From Erwinia sp. 198 (lineage in GTDB: Bacteria > Pseudomonadota > Gammaproteobacteria > Enterobacterales > Enterobacteriaceae), in NCBI RefSeq assembly GCF_003937915.1, contig NZ_RHUM01000011.1:1-64000 (forward strand): 64,000 bases of DNA, read 5' to 3'. The notes under the pieces were generated by a model. That model did no database searches. It was not told where the DNA came from and saw only the letters and a list, made by a program, of their open reading frames with translations. The translations under genes were made by a program, and so were the position numbers. How positions within the stretch are numbered: position 1 is the first letter of the stretch; every line of letters starts with the position of its first letter. Positions 27,775-37,430 of the stretch are shown here, piece after piece.

Positions 27775-29252
27775 AAAAATACTCTCTCGCGGCGCGTCTG
27801 TCGCTTATGTTAAGCGCCACGGTGATGGCGATTTTTGCACTCATTGGCCTTGCGCTTTATCACTCGCTGGCCATACAACTTGGGCTACGCGACGATGGCG
27901 CATTGCTGACGCGTATCGATCAGATCCGCACGCTGTTACGCGATGAAGATGCCATTACGCTTATCCAGCAGAAACCGCGTTTGTTTGCCAATATGCTGGG
28001 TAACACCGAGTCTTTACTGGTGCTGCGTTTTCCCGGTCAGCCACCGCTGATTGCGGTCAATCCCGGCCGGCGCCCTCTTCCCGTTATTACGCCTGTCGCC
28101 GCTGACCAGCCGCTGACGCTGTCGTCCGTTCATCACTTTGCCAGCGACGACGGCACGCCTTTTATCGCGGCGGCGGCACTCACGCCCACGCGCGACGGCA
28201 GCGGACAGATTGAGATCGTCACCGGTCGCCTGATGAGCAATCGTACGCAAACGCTGCACGGCTACCGTAATCAAATTATCCTGGCGACATCGTTGGCTGC
28301 CTTACTGGTGGCAGCCATAAGCGTCTGGCTGGTGCGGCGCGGTTTATCCCCACTCCGCCGCCTGACAACCGAGGCGAACGCGATCGATGTGCGTCATTTG
28401 TCACGCCGTATGCCCGATCAGGCTCAGGCTGAACTGCAGCCGCTTATCGCTGCTTTTAACCAAATGCTCGGTCGCCTTGAAGGCGGCTACCAACAGCTGA
28501 GCCAGGTTGCTGCGGATATGGCGCACGAGCTGCGCACGCCGATCGGTACGCTGATCGGTACGCTGATCGGCCAGACCGAAGTGGCGCTGAGCCAGACGCG
28601 CAGCCTTAGCGATTATCAGGCGTTATTAGGCTCCAATTATGAAGAGCTGGAGCGTCTCGCCAGGATGATCGACAACATGCTGTTTCTTGCCAGGGCGGAA
28701 GACGCCAGCCAGTCGATAGCTATTCAGCGCATCGATCTGGCGCAGCCTGGTGAGAAATTGCAGAGCTATTTTGACAATATGGCGGAAGAAAAGGCGATGC
28801 GGCTTGAGATAAGGCTGGATGGCGAACTGTCTGCCGACCCGCTGCTGGTGCAACGCGCGCTGGCGAATCTGATAGCGAATGCGCTGAGCTATGGCGAGCG
28901 TAACACCACAATCCACGTCTATAGCAAGGCGCAGCCGCACGCCATCGAACTGGTAGTGGAAAACAATGGCCCGGTGCTGAGCGCCGAGTACCAGTCGCGC
29001 ATTTTTGACCGTTTCTGGCGCGCTGACACCTCACGTCATCAGGGCAGCAGCGGGCTGGGATTGTCTATCGTGCGCAGCATTATGCGATTACATCAGGGAA
29101 GCTGTGAGGTAAACAGCGAGCACGGCGTCAATCGGTTTACGCTGCGCTTTCCCGCTAACGCTGCGAATGCCGTCGTCGACGTTTCTCCCGGCCATAGTGG
29201 TAAGAACAGCGAACGGGCAAAAAGCCCGGCTTCAGCTGCATCAGGATCCTGA
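27771..29252 (+). CDS. CusS-type sensor histidine kinase with a 4-residue insertion after the H-box
   Basis: Inner-membrane kinase of 493 residues starting at a GTG that overlaps the regulator stop. TM1 is at ~8-30, a ~135-residue periplasmic sensor domain follows, and TM2 is at ~168-190. Then come HAMP, the dimerisation domain with His252 ([11 protein letters not shown]), and the ATPase domain with N-box ([14 protein letters not shown]) and [16 protein letters not shown]. Immediately after HELRTP the helix reads [17 protein letters not shown], where CusS-like kinases have one copy of this four-residue step before QTE; the extra TLIG comes from a 12-bp tandem duplication. Partner of the preceding regulator; the signal is unknown, and the co-transcribed hydrolase may be its target or be linked to the stimulus. 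Confidence 0.93.
   Translation: MKKYSLAARLSLMLSATVMAIFALIGLALYHSLAIQLGLRDDGALLTRIDQIRTLLRDEDAITLIQQKPRLFANMLGNTESLLVLRFPGQPPLIAVNPGRRPLPVITPVAADQPLTLSSVHHFASDDGTPFIAAAALTPTRDGSGQIEIVTGRLMSNRTQTLHGYRNQIILATSLAALLVAAISVWLVRRGLSPLRRLTTEANAIDVRHLSRRMPDQAQAELQPLIAAFNQMLGRLEGGYQQLSQVAADMAHELRTPIGTLIGTLIGQTEVALSQTRSLSDYQALLGSNYEELERLARMIDNMLFLARAEDASQSIAIQRIDLAQPGEKLQSYFDNMAEEKAMRLEIRLDGELSADPLLVQRALANLIANALSYGERNTTIHVYSKAQPHAIELVVENNGPVLSAEYQSRIFDRFWRADTSRHQGSSGLGLSIVRSIMRLHQGSCEVNSEHGVNRFTLRFPANAANAVVDVSPGHSGKNSERAKSPASAASGS
28542..28565 (+). repeat. 12-bp tandem duplication in the kinase H-box helix
   Basis: The unit atcggtacgctg occurs twice head to tail, followed by a partial third copy (atcgg). 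It adds four in-frame residues six positions after the phospho-accepting His252. Confidence 0.9.
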
Positions 29253-29372
29253 ACGGTGGCGCGTACGTCATGCACAGGCTGAGATAAGCCAAATTCGCCA
29301 TCGGGTTTCGGGCATTACCCGATGTCAGTTGCAGACCCTGAAGAGCGCTGTTTCCCGGAAAGCGCCGTTCTG

Positions 29373-29420
29373 AAAGCTGGCCTCCGTCCGTAAAGAGAAG
29401 CCCGGACAGGGCCAGCTTTT
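29373..29420. terminator. Long-stem bidirectional terminator between kinase and RND pump genes
   Basis: A perfect 10-bp outer stem (AAAGCTGGCC at 29373-29382, GGCCAGCTTT at 29410-29419) encloses a second, shorter pairing (TCCG/CGGA), with A- and T-rich flanks on the two sides. It lies between convergent genes ending at 29252 and 29423. Confidence 0.85.
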
Positions 29421-29422
29421 AT

Positions 29423-32400
29423 CTATCCTGCTTCAGCGCCAGAAGATTTTTTCCGGCTGGCCCGGCGCGCTTCCGTCTGCATCACCAGACTCAGGGCCGC
29501 CGGCAAAACGGTGAGCGTCACCAGCGTCGCCACGATCAGCCCGCCGATAATCGCCAGCGCCATTGGCCCCCAAAAAATCTGACGGGAAATGGGGATCATG
29601 CCCAGGATGGCTGCGCTGGCCGTCAGAAGGATTGGGCGGGCGCGGTGAGAGGCAGCGGCCTGAATGGCGGCGTTATAGTGCATACCTGAGCGTCGGTTAT
29701 TGTCCGCCTCAGTGATGAGTATGACCGCATTGCGGATAATCATGCCCGCAAGCGCAATGATGCCCAGCAGCGCCACAAAGCCCATCGGCGTGCCTGTCGG
29801 CAGCATAGCCAGCACGATTCCGGGCAGGCCAAAAGGTGCCATCAGCAGCGCCAGAAGCATACGGGAAACGCGCTGTAGCTGAACCATCAGCAGCACCAGC
29901 ATACAGAGCAGCGTGACCGGCAGAATAGCAAATACAGAGCTGTTGCCCTTGTCGGACTCGGCTACGGCTCCGTCTTCGCTGAGGCTGTAACCCAGCGGCA
30001 GTCCGGCCCTGAAGCGGTCAATAACCGGCTTCAGCCCGGCCGATACCCTTTCGGCGCGCAGACCAGGTGCAAGATCCGTCTGCACGGTGATAAACGGCAG
30101 GCGCTGACGCCGCCAGATTACGGGATCCTCAAGCCCCCACTGCGGCGTGGCCACCTGCGCCAGCGGGATTTTCGCGCCCGTTTGCGCTGTCAGAAGCAAC
30201 CCGGACAGGCTGTCAAGACGGCGCCCTTCATCGTTGCCCTTGAGAACGACATCAACCAGCCTGTTCCTGTCACGCACGGTGGTAATCAGCATTCCCGACC
30301 ACAGCGTGTTCAGATAACGGGCAATCAGCTCGGAAGAGAGGCCCGCTGCCCGCGCGGCCGACTGATCCACCTTCAGCGTGACAACCCGTTCAGGCTCGCC
30401 CGCCGTCTGGTTGACCTCACGCGTCAGCGGAGAGGCGCCAAGCGTTGCTGCCAGTCGCTCTGCCTGCGCCCTGACCTGCTGGTAGTCAGGCCCGCTGACG
30501 CGGTAGCGAACGGGCCAGCCTACGGGCGGCCCCAGCTCAAGAGGAGCAACCCGCGTGGTGATGTCGCTAAAATCCCGCGCAAGCACGCCATCAAGATAGC
30601 GCCGCAGTCTTTCTCTGGCCGCCAGGCTTTTGGCCACCACCACCAGCTGAGCGGTATTTTCATCATCAAGTAAAACGTCCATCGGCAGATAAAAGCGCAC
30701 TGCTCCGGTGCCGACGTAAGACGAGTAGTGGTCAACGTCGCGGCTGGCTGATACGGCTTGTTCCAGCCGCTCTGTCTGACGTAGGGTCGCCTCCTGAGAG
30801 GCATTCGCTGGCAAAGACAGGCTGACCAGAAGCTCGGGCCGATCCGAGGCCGGGAAAAACTCGCCCTGCATCCGGGTCATACCCGCACCTGCCAGCAGCA
30901 GCGCCAGTAGCGCGAGGCCAAGCGTCAGAAGCCGGTGTCGCAGAACGCGGGCGAGCAGGCGGCGATAAAGCCCGCCGAGGCGACCAGGACCGGCGGCGTG
31001 TTTCTGCAGGGTGCCCGGCAACAGCCAGCTGCCGGTCAACGGTGAAAACAGCACGGCCACTATCCATGAGCTGATAAGCGCAATCAGCACCACGGCAAAC
31101 AGGGTATAGCAGTATTCTCCCGCGCTTGAGGCGGCAAAGCCGACCGGAATAAAACCGGCAATCATGACCAGCGTACCGGTCAGCATCGGAAACGCCGTAG
31201 AGGTGAACGCATAGGTTGCCGCGCTGGCGCGTGAATCGCCGGCTTCAAGCCTGGCCACCATGGTTTCCACCGTTATCATTGCATCGTCAACCAGCAGCCC
31301 CAGGGCGATAATCAGCGCGCCGAGCGAGATCCGCTGTAGCCCAATACCGGCAAGGTGCATACAGATAAATGTCATAGCCAGCACCAGCGGGATTGCTGCC
31401 GCCACCACCAGGCCGGCACGCAGGCCCAGTGAAACAAAAGACACGGCCAGCACGATGATCACTGCCTCTACGAGCACGTGCATAAATCCGCTGACGGCCT
31501 CATCCACCACGGCGGACTGATCGGCAATACGCGTCATCTCAATACCGTGCGGCAGCCGTTCGGCCTCGCCTGCCATGCGCGCGCGCAGCGCCTGGCCGAA
31601 AGCAAGCATATTCCCGGTCTGAGCCATCGAGACGGCGAGCCCGATCGCAGGCTGTCCGTTGACGCGATAAAGCGGCGCAGGCGGCTCTGTAGGTCTGCGC
31701 ACGACGGCGGCAATCGCTGTAAGAGGGATATAGCGTCCGTTTACCCGCAGCGTCACCGTGCGCAGGCTCTCTTCGTTTTTGAAAGCCCCGCTGACTCGCA
31801 GCGCTATAGTGTCATCGGCCGTACGCACGGTACCCGCTGGCTCTACCACGTTCTGCGCGCGAAGCGCCTCAGCGACCTGCTGTAAATCCAGCCCCATCGA
31901 TGACAGCTTACGCGGTGAAAAGGCCACCACCAGCTGCTCTTCCTGCTCGCCCAGCAGCTGAATTTTACCCACGTCCGGCAGGCTCATCAGATCCCGGCGA
32001 ATGTTGTCCACCCGATCTCTTAATTCCCGCATGGAAAAACCCTCTGCGGTAAACCCGTAAATAGTGCCGAAGGTGTCTTCAAAATCATCGTTGACGGCAG
32101 GCCCCTGCACGCCCTGCGGTAAAGAAGGGGCGGCATCCTGCATTTTTTTACGTACCTGATACCAGATGTCGGCAACCTGCGCAGGGGGCGTATCATCGCG
32201 AAGGTTTATAAAGATAACGCTGCGCCCGGCGTGCGTCTCGCTCTGGACGTAGTCAAGCCGGGGGATCTCCTGCAGTTTTTTCTCCAGCGTGTCGGTCACC
32301 AGCCTGACCGTATCGCTGAGGTTCGCGCCCGGCCATTGGGCAGAAACCACCGCTGTTTTGATGGTAAATGCGGGATCTTCAGTCCGCGAAAGCTGCTCAT

Positions 32401-32497
32401 AGCTTATGATGCCCGCAGCCATAATGAGCAGCATCAGGAAGGCAATTAACTGCTGCTGCTTCAGCGCCCAGGCGGAAAGGTTAAAGCTCTGCTTCAT
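29423..32497 (-). CDS. RND efflux permease (system 1)
   Basis: Inner-membrane proton/drug antiporter, 1024 residues, twelve predicted helices with two large periplasmic loops. The proton-relay aspartates are present in TM4 (IALGLLVDDAMITVETMVAR), and the second half repeats the fold (AGMIIRNAVILITEADNNRR). It belongs to the HAE-1/AcrB superfamily, in the branch whose N-terminus reads FNLSAWALKQQQLIAFLMLL with RTEDPAFTIKTAVV. The frame extends upstream to 32662, but MKQSFNLSAWAL at 32497 is the family start, so the gene overlaps its adaptor gene by 17 bp. No outer-membrane channel gene is adjacent; TolC or the channel at 59.7 kb could serve. Substrates unknown. Confidence 0.92.
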   Translation of the reverse strand: MKQSFNLSAWALKQQQLIAFLMLLIMAAGIISYEQLSRTEDPAFTIKTAVVSAQWPGANLSDTVRLVTDTLEKKLQEIPRLDYVQSETHAGRSVIFINLRDDTPPAQVADIWYQVRKKMQDAAPSLPQGVQGPAVNDDFEDTFGTIYGFTAEGFSMRELRDRVDNIRRDLMSLPDVGKIQLLGEQEEQLVVAFSPRKLSSMGLDLQQVAEALRAQNVVEPAGTVRTADDTIALRVSGAFKNEESLRTVTLRVNGRYIPLTAIAAVVRRPTEPPAPLYRVNGQPAIGLAVSMAQTGNMLAFGQALRARMAGEAERLPHGIEMTRIADQSAVVDEAVSGFMHVLVEAVIIVLAVSFVSLGLRAGLVVAAAIPLVLAMTFICMHLAGIGLQRISLGALIIALGLLVDDAMITVETMVARLEAGDSRASAATYAFTSTAFPMLTGTLVMIAGFIPVGFAASSAGEYCYTLFAVVLIALISSWIVAVLFSPLTGSWLLPGTLQKHAAGPGRLGGLYRRLLARVLRHRLLTLGLALLALLLAGAGMTRMQGEFFPASDRPELLVSLSLPANASQEATLRQTERLEQAVSASRDVDHYSSYVGTGAVRFYLPMDVLLDDENTAQLVVVAKSLAARERLRRYLDGVLARDFSDITTRVAPLELGPPVGWPVRYRVSGPDYQQVRAQAERLAATLGASPLTREVNQTAGEPERVVTLKVDQSAARAAGLSSELIARYLNTLWSGMLITTVRDRNRLVDVVLKGNDEGRRLDSLSGLLLTAQTGAKIPLAQVATPQWGLEDPVIWRRQRLPFITVQTDLAPGLRAERVSAGLKPVIDRFRAGLPLGYSLSEDGAVAESDKGNSSVFAILPVTLLCMLVLLMVQLQRVSRMLLALLMAPFGLPGIVLAMLPTGTPMGFVALLGIIALAGMIIRNAVILITEADNNRRSGMHYNAAIQAAASHRARPILLTASAAILGMIPISRQIFWGPMALAIIGGLIVATLVTLTVLPAALSLVMQTEARRASRKKSSGAEAG

Positions 32498-33644
32498 CCT
32501 GATCCTCCTTGCTCCAGGCCACGCGCTCGCCGTCACGCAGGCTTCTGACGCCCGCTGTAACGACCCGCTCCCCGGGCGCGATCCCGGCGCGTATAAATAC
32601 GGAATCTGCCGAATAGCCTGCGATATGCACGGCTCTCCGACGGACCCGGTTGTTAACCGCATCCAGCAAAAATACGGCGGGATCGCCTGCCTGGCGCGTC
32701 AGGGCCGACGCCGGAAGCACCATAACCGCCTCAGCTGCCGTTTCTGCGGCCGGCAGCGTGACCGTGACGCTGGCGCCCATCGCCATATCGGGCGGTGGAT
32801 TATCCAGCGTGACCCGCACTCGCCAGCTTCGCGTTTGCGGATCGGCCTGCGGATTGATATCGCGCAGATGCCCCAGCGCGCTTACGGTCGGATCCCGCAG
32901 CAGCGCAAGGTGAAAAACGGCACCGGGCTGGCGGGATACCATTGCGGGACTGGCAACGTCAAACACGACGTCGCGGCCATTGCCAGCGGCAACGGTAAAT
33001 ACCGTTTCCCCGGCGCTGACAACCTGCCCTGCTGATGCGCTGACGCCCGTCACTACGCCGCTGGCAGGCGCGGTAAGGGCCGTCCAGCGCAGGTTTTCCT
33101 TCGCATTTTTCAGCGCCGCCTCGCTGCTCTGCGTGCGCGAAAGCGCCGCCTGCCAGTCAGCCGTGGCCGTATCCAGCTGAGCACGAGCGATAGCACCGGA
33201 CGGCATCAGAAGACGCATTCGATGCAGATTAAGCAGCGCCACTTTTTCTGCGGCCCGGCTGCTGCTGACATCAGCCTGCGCGCTGATAACCTGGTTCAGC
33301 GCCGCCGGACTGTCCAGCACGGCCAGCGTGTCGCCCTGGCTGAACCGGCTCCCGACGTCGGCACTGCGCGTCAGTATGCGGCCCTCCAGCCTGAAACTCA
33401 GGGAGGTTTCATCATGCGCGCGGACTTCACCGGTCAGCGTCTGCTGAGCAGGAGCCGTGCGCGGGCCGATCGTCATCCATTCAACCGGACGCGGTGCGGG
33501 TGGATTTTGTTGTTTTTGCCGATCGCAGCCGGTCAGCATAACAGCCATCAGCACAAGGCCGAGCAGCAGTAAGACACTATGATGTCGCAGATCCAGCAGT
33601 TGCCAGGCCCCCTGTTTTATCAGGCCTGGAAGGTTGTCTGACAT
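32481..33644 (-). CDS. RND periplasmic adaptor (membrane fusion protein, system 1)
   Basis: Adaptor of 387 residues linking the permease to an outer-membrane channel. After ~25 polar residues a hydrophobic segment ends in a lipobox (MLTGC), so it is probably a lipoprotein despite the long N-terminus. The two halves of the lipoyl domain frame an alpha-hairpin (GSRFSQGDTLAVLDSP and LTAPASGVVTGVSASAGQVV), followed by barrel and proximal domains. MSDNLPG at 33644 has a GAGGA ribosome site eight bases upstream and is preferred to the start at 33659. The gene is 98 bp downstream of a kinase gene on the same strand, so regulators and pump may share a transcript. Confidence 0.9.
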   Translation of the reverse strand: MSDNLPGLIKQGAWQLLDLRHHSVLLLLGLVLMAVMLTGCDRQKQQNPPAPRPVEWMTIGPRTAPAQQTLTGEVRAHDETSLSFRLEGRILTRSADVGSRFSQGDTLAVLDSPAALNQVISAQADVSSSRAAEKVALLNLHRMRLLMPSGAIARAQLDTATADWQAALSRTQSSEAALKNAKENLRWTALTAPASGVVTGVSASAGQVVSAGETVFTVAAGNGRDVVFDVASPAMVSRQPGAVFHLALLRDPTVSALGHLRDINPQADPQTRSWRVRVTLDNPPPDMAMGASVTVTLPAAETAAEAVMVLPASALTRQAGDPAVFLLDAVNNRVRRRAVHIAGYSADSVFIRAGIAPGERVVTAGVRSLRDGERVAWSKEDQDEAEL

Positions 33645-33742
33645 GGCGCAGTTCCTCAATTGAGTTTTGCGCCATTAAACCTCGCCATTATCAAGAACCC
33701 GGCCACATTCCATCAAGGGAGTGTCAAGACCCTCAGCAACCG

Positions 33743-34915
33743 TTATACATCGTGAGGCAGCACGATCCGCATTCTTAATCCGCCCTCAGGCGGCAGCGTG
33801 GCGTCCAGCGTTCCGCCGTGCGCCTGACAGATAGCGCGTGCAATTGAAAGGCCCAGCCCGCTCCCGCCAGAATGCCGTGCCCGTGAGGCCTCTCCGCGCG
33901 TAAAGCGCTCAAACATGACTTCAAGAAACGCCGGCGGCACGCCGGGCCCTTTGTCCTGAAAAATAATCTCATAATGCCCGTCTGTGCTGCGGCTGCTCAG
34001 ATACAGGCTGGTGCCGGAACCCGCATAGCGCAGCGCATTTTCCAGCAGGACGGTAAAAACCTGCCCCAGACGAAACGGATCGACGTTAAGCAGCGTTTTT
34101 TCAGCCAGTTCGGCAACCGGATAAATGCCTGCTTCATCAAGCTGGGATTTTATCCACTGCAGGCGATAGCGCAGGATCTCGGACGGACAGCAGCGAACCC
34201 TTTCCAGGCTAAGCTGCCCGGCGTCCGCCAGTGAAAGCAGCTGCAGTTCATCAATCAGCCTACGCAGGCAGTTCAGCTGGCCCATGATCATGGCAAGCTG
34301 TCGCCCATCCGCGCTGAACACGCCGTCAAGCAGCGCCTGTAGCCGAACCATGGCTGCGGTCAGCGGGGAGCGCAGCTCATGCGCCATAGCGACATGTGAG
34401 GCGCGAAGCTCTTTTTCATAACGCGCAAGCTGGCGCGTCATGGCGTTGAAGTTTTGTGCGAACTGCACCAGTTCTGCTGGTGCCGACGGCGTCAGCGCAG
34501 CCTGCGCACCGAAGTCACCTTCCGTTACCTGTTCAGCTGCGCCTCTGAGCTGGCTGAACTGAGCCGACAACGGGCGGGCATGGCGCAGCCCGAACCAGGC
34601 AATGAATGGAATCGTCACCAGCACCAGGACGCCGACGGTGATCCAGTCCGAAGAGGCGATGGAGGGATCGGAATAGCCGATACCCCACCAGCTATCAATG
34701 ATCTGATGAAAACGCGCCGGATTAAGATTAGGGTTTTCACGCAGAACCAGGAATTCCTGCAGTATCGCGTGGGGCATATGCCAGGTGATCCAGAGATACT
34801 GAAGCGTAAAGCGCAGCCACATGCACAGCGCTATCAGGACAACGGTACCGATGGCAAGCGTCAGAATGCGAACGCAGATCCAACGCCACAGGGTTTGCAG
34901 CTGTGGATTTTTCAT
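33743..34915 (-). CDS. Sensor histidine kinase controlling pump system 1 (AdeS/SmeS-like)
   Basis: Inner-membrane kinase of 390 residues with TM1 at ~15-40, a short periplasmic loop (~80 residues), TM2 at ~90-110, a HAMP domain, an H-box (MAHELRSPLTAAMVRLQALL) and an ATPase domain with QVFTVLLENALRYAG and GSGLGLSIARAICQAHGG. Domain plan and context match AdeS/SmeS kinases that control RND pumps (inference). The start overlaps the regulator stop by 4 bp. The adaptor and permease genes follow in the same direction. Confidence 0.9.
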   Translation of the reverse strand: MKNPQLQTLWRWICVRILTLAIGTVVLIALCMWLRFTLQYLWITWHMPHAILQEFLVLRENPNLNPARFHQIIDSWWGIGYSDPSIASSDWITVGVLVLVTIPFIAWFGLRHARPLSAQFSQLRGAAEQVTEGDFGAQAALTPSAPAELVQFAQNFNAMTRQLARYEKELRASHVAMAHELRSPLTAAMVRLQALLDGVFSADGRQLAMIMGQLNCLRRLIDELQLLSLADAGQLSLERVRCCPSEILRYRLQWIKSQLDEAGIYPVAELAEKTLLNVDPFRLGQVFTVLLENALRYAGSGTSLYLSSRSTDGHYEIIFQDKGPGVPPAFLEVMFERFTRGEASRARHSGGSGLGLSIARAICQAHGGTLDATLPPEGGLRMRIVLPHDV

Positions 34916-35607
34916 GGCTGCCGGAACCTGTAGCCGACGCCGCGTACGTTAAGAAGAACCTCTTTCATGCCGGCCGCCTCAAGTTTTTTGCGCAAGTTGT
35001 AGATATGTGTATCGACCACGCGTTCAAGCGCGTCGCTTTCAGGCAGGCACCGCTCCAGTAAAAACTGACGGCTGAGCGCACGAACCGGGGCGCGCATCAT
35101 CGTCACCAGTAATAAAAACTCGGTTGGGGTCACGTCCACGTTGATTAGATCATCAATACCGCGCGTAACGGTTACGGTCATGGCCGAAGTATGAACCTCC
35201 AGCGCCTGCCAGCGCAGCACCTCCTCTTGCTGAACCGCTGGCTGACTTCGCCGCAGCACGGCCTGCACGCGCGCCACAACCTCTCCGGGATGGTAGGGCT
35301 TGACCACGTAGTCGTCGGCACCGTAGCGCAGCGCGCCGATGCGATCGGGCATGTCGCCGATGGCCGTTACCATAATCACAGGAACGTCACTGCTGCGCCT
35401 GATTTTTGCCAATACCTCCGTACCGTTAAGACCCGGCAGCATCACGTCCAGCAGGATCAGATCAGGGTGCCAGCGCCCGGCTATTTCCAGGCCCGACACC
35501 CCGTCCCCGGCCGCGCGAACTTCGTAGTTTTCGCGGCGTAAATAGGCTTCAAGCACCTCAACCGCATCTGCGTCGTCCTCAATAATAAGAATTTTTTTGT
35601 TTTGCAT
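34912..35607 (-). CDS. OmpR-family response regulator for pump system 1 (AdeR/SmeR-like)
   Basis: Regulator of 231 residues: receiver domain with IIEDDADAVEVLEAYL, the phospho-acceptor in LILLDVMLPGLNG and YVVKPYHPGEVVARV, then a winged helix (VDVTPTEFLLLVTMMRAP, VVDTHIYNLRKKLEAAGM, LNVRGVGYRFRQP). It is the first gene of a run regulator-kinase-adaptor-permease on the minus strand and is divergent from the MipA-type gene at 35728 across 120 bp, so it may control both directions. Confidence 0.92.
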   Translation of the reverse strand: MQNKKILIIEDDADAVEVLEAYLRRENYEVRAAGDGVSGLEIAGRWHPDLILLDVMLPGLNGTEVLAKIRRSSDVPVIMVTAIGDMPDRIGALRYGADDYVVKPYHPGEVVARVQAVLRRSQPAVQQEEVLRWQALEVHTSAMTVTVTRGIDDLINVDVTPTEFLLLVTMMRAPVRALSRQFLLERCLPESDALERVVDTHIYNLRKKLEAAGMKEVLLNVRGVGYRFRQP

Positions 35608-35727
35608 GGTTCACCTTGACACTTTCTTCACAATTCCCTGGCCGTTTATTGACACACCCACAGGATACTCCGGGTTGTCGATACGGGTGTATCGGCAAAG
35701 TGGAATGAACCCATAAGAGGTAAGGTG

Positions 35728-36510
35728 ATGATAACCAGAAAAGCACTGCTGTATATGGCCGGTCTGGCCCTGACAACTTCAGCGACGGCCCGCGCGGACA
35801 GCGGTGATGCCCAAAATAGCGTGACCGTCGGCGTCGGCGCACAGTCTGCGCCCCGCTACAGCGGCTCGGATCAAACCCGCCTTCAGCCGGTTCCGGTTTT
35901 CCAGGCCCGACACGGTGCCTTCTTTGCGGATGCTCAAAAAGGCATTGGCTACGATTTACAAAGCAACAGTGGACTCTACCTGGAACATACGCTGGGCTAC
36001 AACCTCGGACGAGATGACAAAAATTCAGACTGGCGTGACGGCGGTAAGAGGCTGAAGGGCATGGGCAAAATCGATCCCACGGTCAATACAGCGCTGGCCA
36101 TCGGCTGGCAGGTCACGCCATGGCTCAGCGCCGAGGGCAAAGCGGTTCTGCCGTTCAGTGACGATCAGGGCGTCAATTATCAGGCATCCCTGACCCTTCT
36201 GCCGGTGCAGAGTGAAAGCGATACCGTCGCGCTGCAAACCGCGGCATTATTTGGCGATGCCCGCTATATGAATACCTGGTACGGCGTCAGTCAGGCGCAG
36301 AGCCAGCGCAGCAGGTTTACGCGCTACCGCGCGCCGGGCGGTTTTTACGGTATTGCAACCTCTCTGATCTGGAGCCACCAGTTTGATCCTCACTGGGGAA
36401 CGCTTATCAGCGCGGGCTATACCTGGCTTGGCGATCGCGTAGCCGACAGCCCTGTTGTTTCCCGGCGCAATGAAGCAACGGGCACGGTCGGCTTTACCTA
36501 TACATTCTGA
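35728..36510 (+). CDS. MipA/OmpV-family outer-membrane protein
   Basis: Beta-barrel protein of 260 residues with a Sec signal (TRKALLYMAGLALTTSATAR, cut near ADS), alternating strands with aromatic girdles, and a C-terminal Phe (GTVGFTYTF), the usual outer-membrane assembly signal. SVTVGVGAQSAPRYSGSD is the typical MipA opening. MipA relatives are scaffolds for murein enzymes or respond to antibiotics and cations. Its position divergent from an RND regulator fits an envelope-stress response, but its exact job is unknown. The ATG at 35728 follows an AGGTAAGG site; a GTG one codon earlier is in frame. Confidence 0.88.
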   Translation: MITRKALLYMAGLALTTSATARADSGDAQNSVTVGVGAQSAPRYSGSDQTRLQPVPVFQARHGAFFADAQKGIGYDLQSNSGLYLEHTLGYNLGRDDKNSDWRDGGKRLKGMGKIDPTVNTALAIGWQVTPWLSAEGKAVLPFSDDQGVNYQASLTLLPVQSESDTVALQTAALFGDARYMNTWYGVSQAQSQRSRFTRYRAPGGFYGIATSLIWSHQFDPHWGTLISAGYTWLGDRVADSPVVSRRNEATGTVGFTYTF

Positions 36511-36615
36511 TGCTTTCTGCGCATAAGCGTTTCCAGGCCGTGCCTCATTGCGTACCTGCCCGTGCAGGCTCGTATCGATATTTATCAAACCTGGGCAGCC
36601 AGCGGGAATAACAAT

Positions 36616-36990
36616 ATGCTGTCGGACGACGTATTTTTTACGGGGCTGGTATGTTGGATAAGAGAAAACTTAACCAGAAAAGTCACCGTTCAGGAGGTGG
36701 CGGCCCGCTACGGTTATTCAAAGTGGTATCTGAACCGGTGCTTTGTGCGCTACGCCGGTATCAGCCTGGGTGCTTTTATTCGTCTGGAAAGGATGAAGGC
36801 CGCCGCTGATGAGCTTATCAGCGGCGACCAGCGAATTATAACTATCGCCCTGCGCTATGATTTTGAGTCGCAGCAGACGTTTACGCGGGCATTCAGCCGA
36901 CAGTACGGTATGCCGCCCGGCGCGTTCAGGCAGGTTATGCGCAAAGCGAAGCCTGAACATTCAGAGAACGCTCACGCCCGAACATGCTAG
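36616..36990 (+). CDS. MarA/SoxS/RamA-type AraC-family activator
   Basis: Stand-alone DNA-binding protein of 124 residues with two helix-turn-helix motifs: VQEVAARYGYSKWYLNRCFV and IITIALRYDFESQQTFTRAF, ending QYGMPPGAFRQ. This is the MarA/SoxS/Rob/RamA group, which has no effector domain and turns on efflux pumps and represses porins when its own level rises. The ATG at 36616 has a GGA site nine bases upstream. It is about 100 bp downstream of the MipA gene on the same strand, next to the RND system, suggesting a second layer of efflux control. No cognate repressor gene (marR/ramR-like) is adjacent. Confidence 0.88.
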   Translation: MLSDDVFFTGLVCWIRENLTRKVTVQEVAARYGYSKWYLNRCFVRYAGISLGAFIRLERMKAAADELISGDQRIITIALRYDFESQQTFTRAFSRQYGMPPGAFRQVMRKAKPEHSENAHARTC

Positions 36991-37430
36991 CGGCTGATTA
37001 TCATTCCCTTTCATCGCTTTCAGTATTGCCCGGACATACCTGCTCTTCCTTCTCTACGGCTGCCACGCTCGTCTGAATTATCGCGAAGGCTGGTTTTGCT
37101 TATCGAATCCGGCGGCGATCTGACGCTATGCTTCTGGTGAGCCTCCTTCCGTCAGGCCACCGCTCAAGATCTATACGATACAGGCATGGTCGCCCGGCTT
37201 ACTGGCTGATAAATAAAAATTATTATAAATTTCAAGTAATTAAATAAAAAACCCATCTGAATTATCGGTTTTGTCCGATTTTTTTACGTTTACTGCGTCA
37301 GTTAACAGAATTTTTCATAAACTCATCTGCGTAAACCATTTACGCTGCAGATAACCGTGAAGACAGCGGTTACTGGATGTTTATGACTTCGCTGACAGCC
37401 TGTGGTTGTTGCTGGATATAAGGGAAAAGA
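36991..37430. other. AT-rich gap before the MscS gene
   Basis: No gene is supported. The part from about 37200 to 37330 is AT-rich and probably holds the promoter for the channel gene. I found no clear terminator or repeat. Confidence 0.45.
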
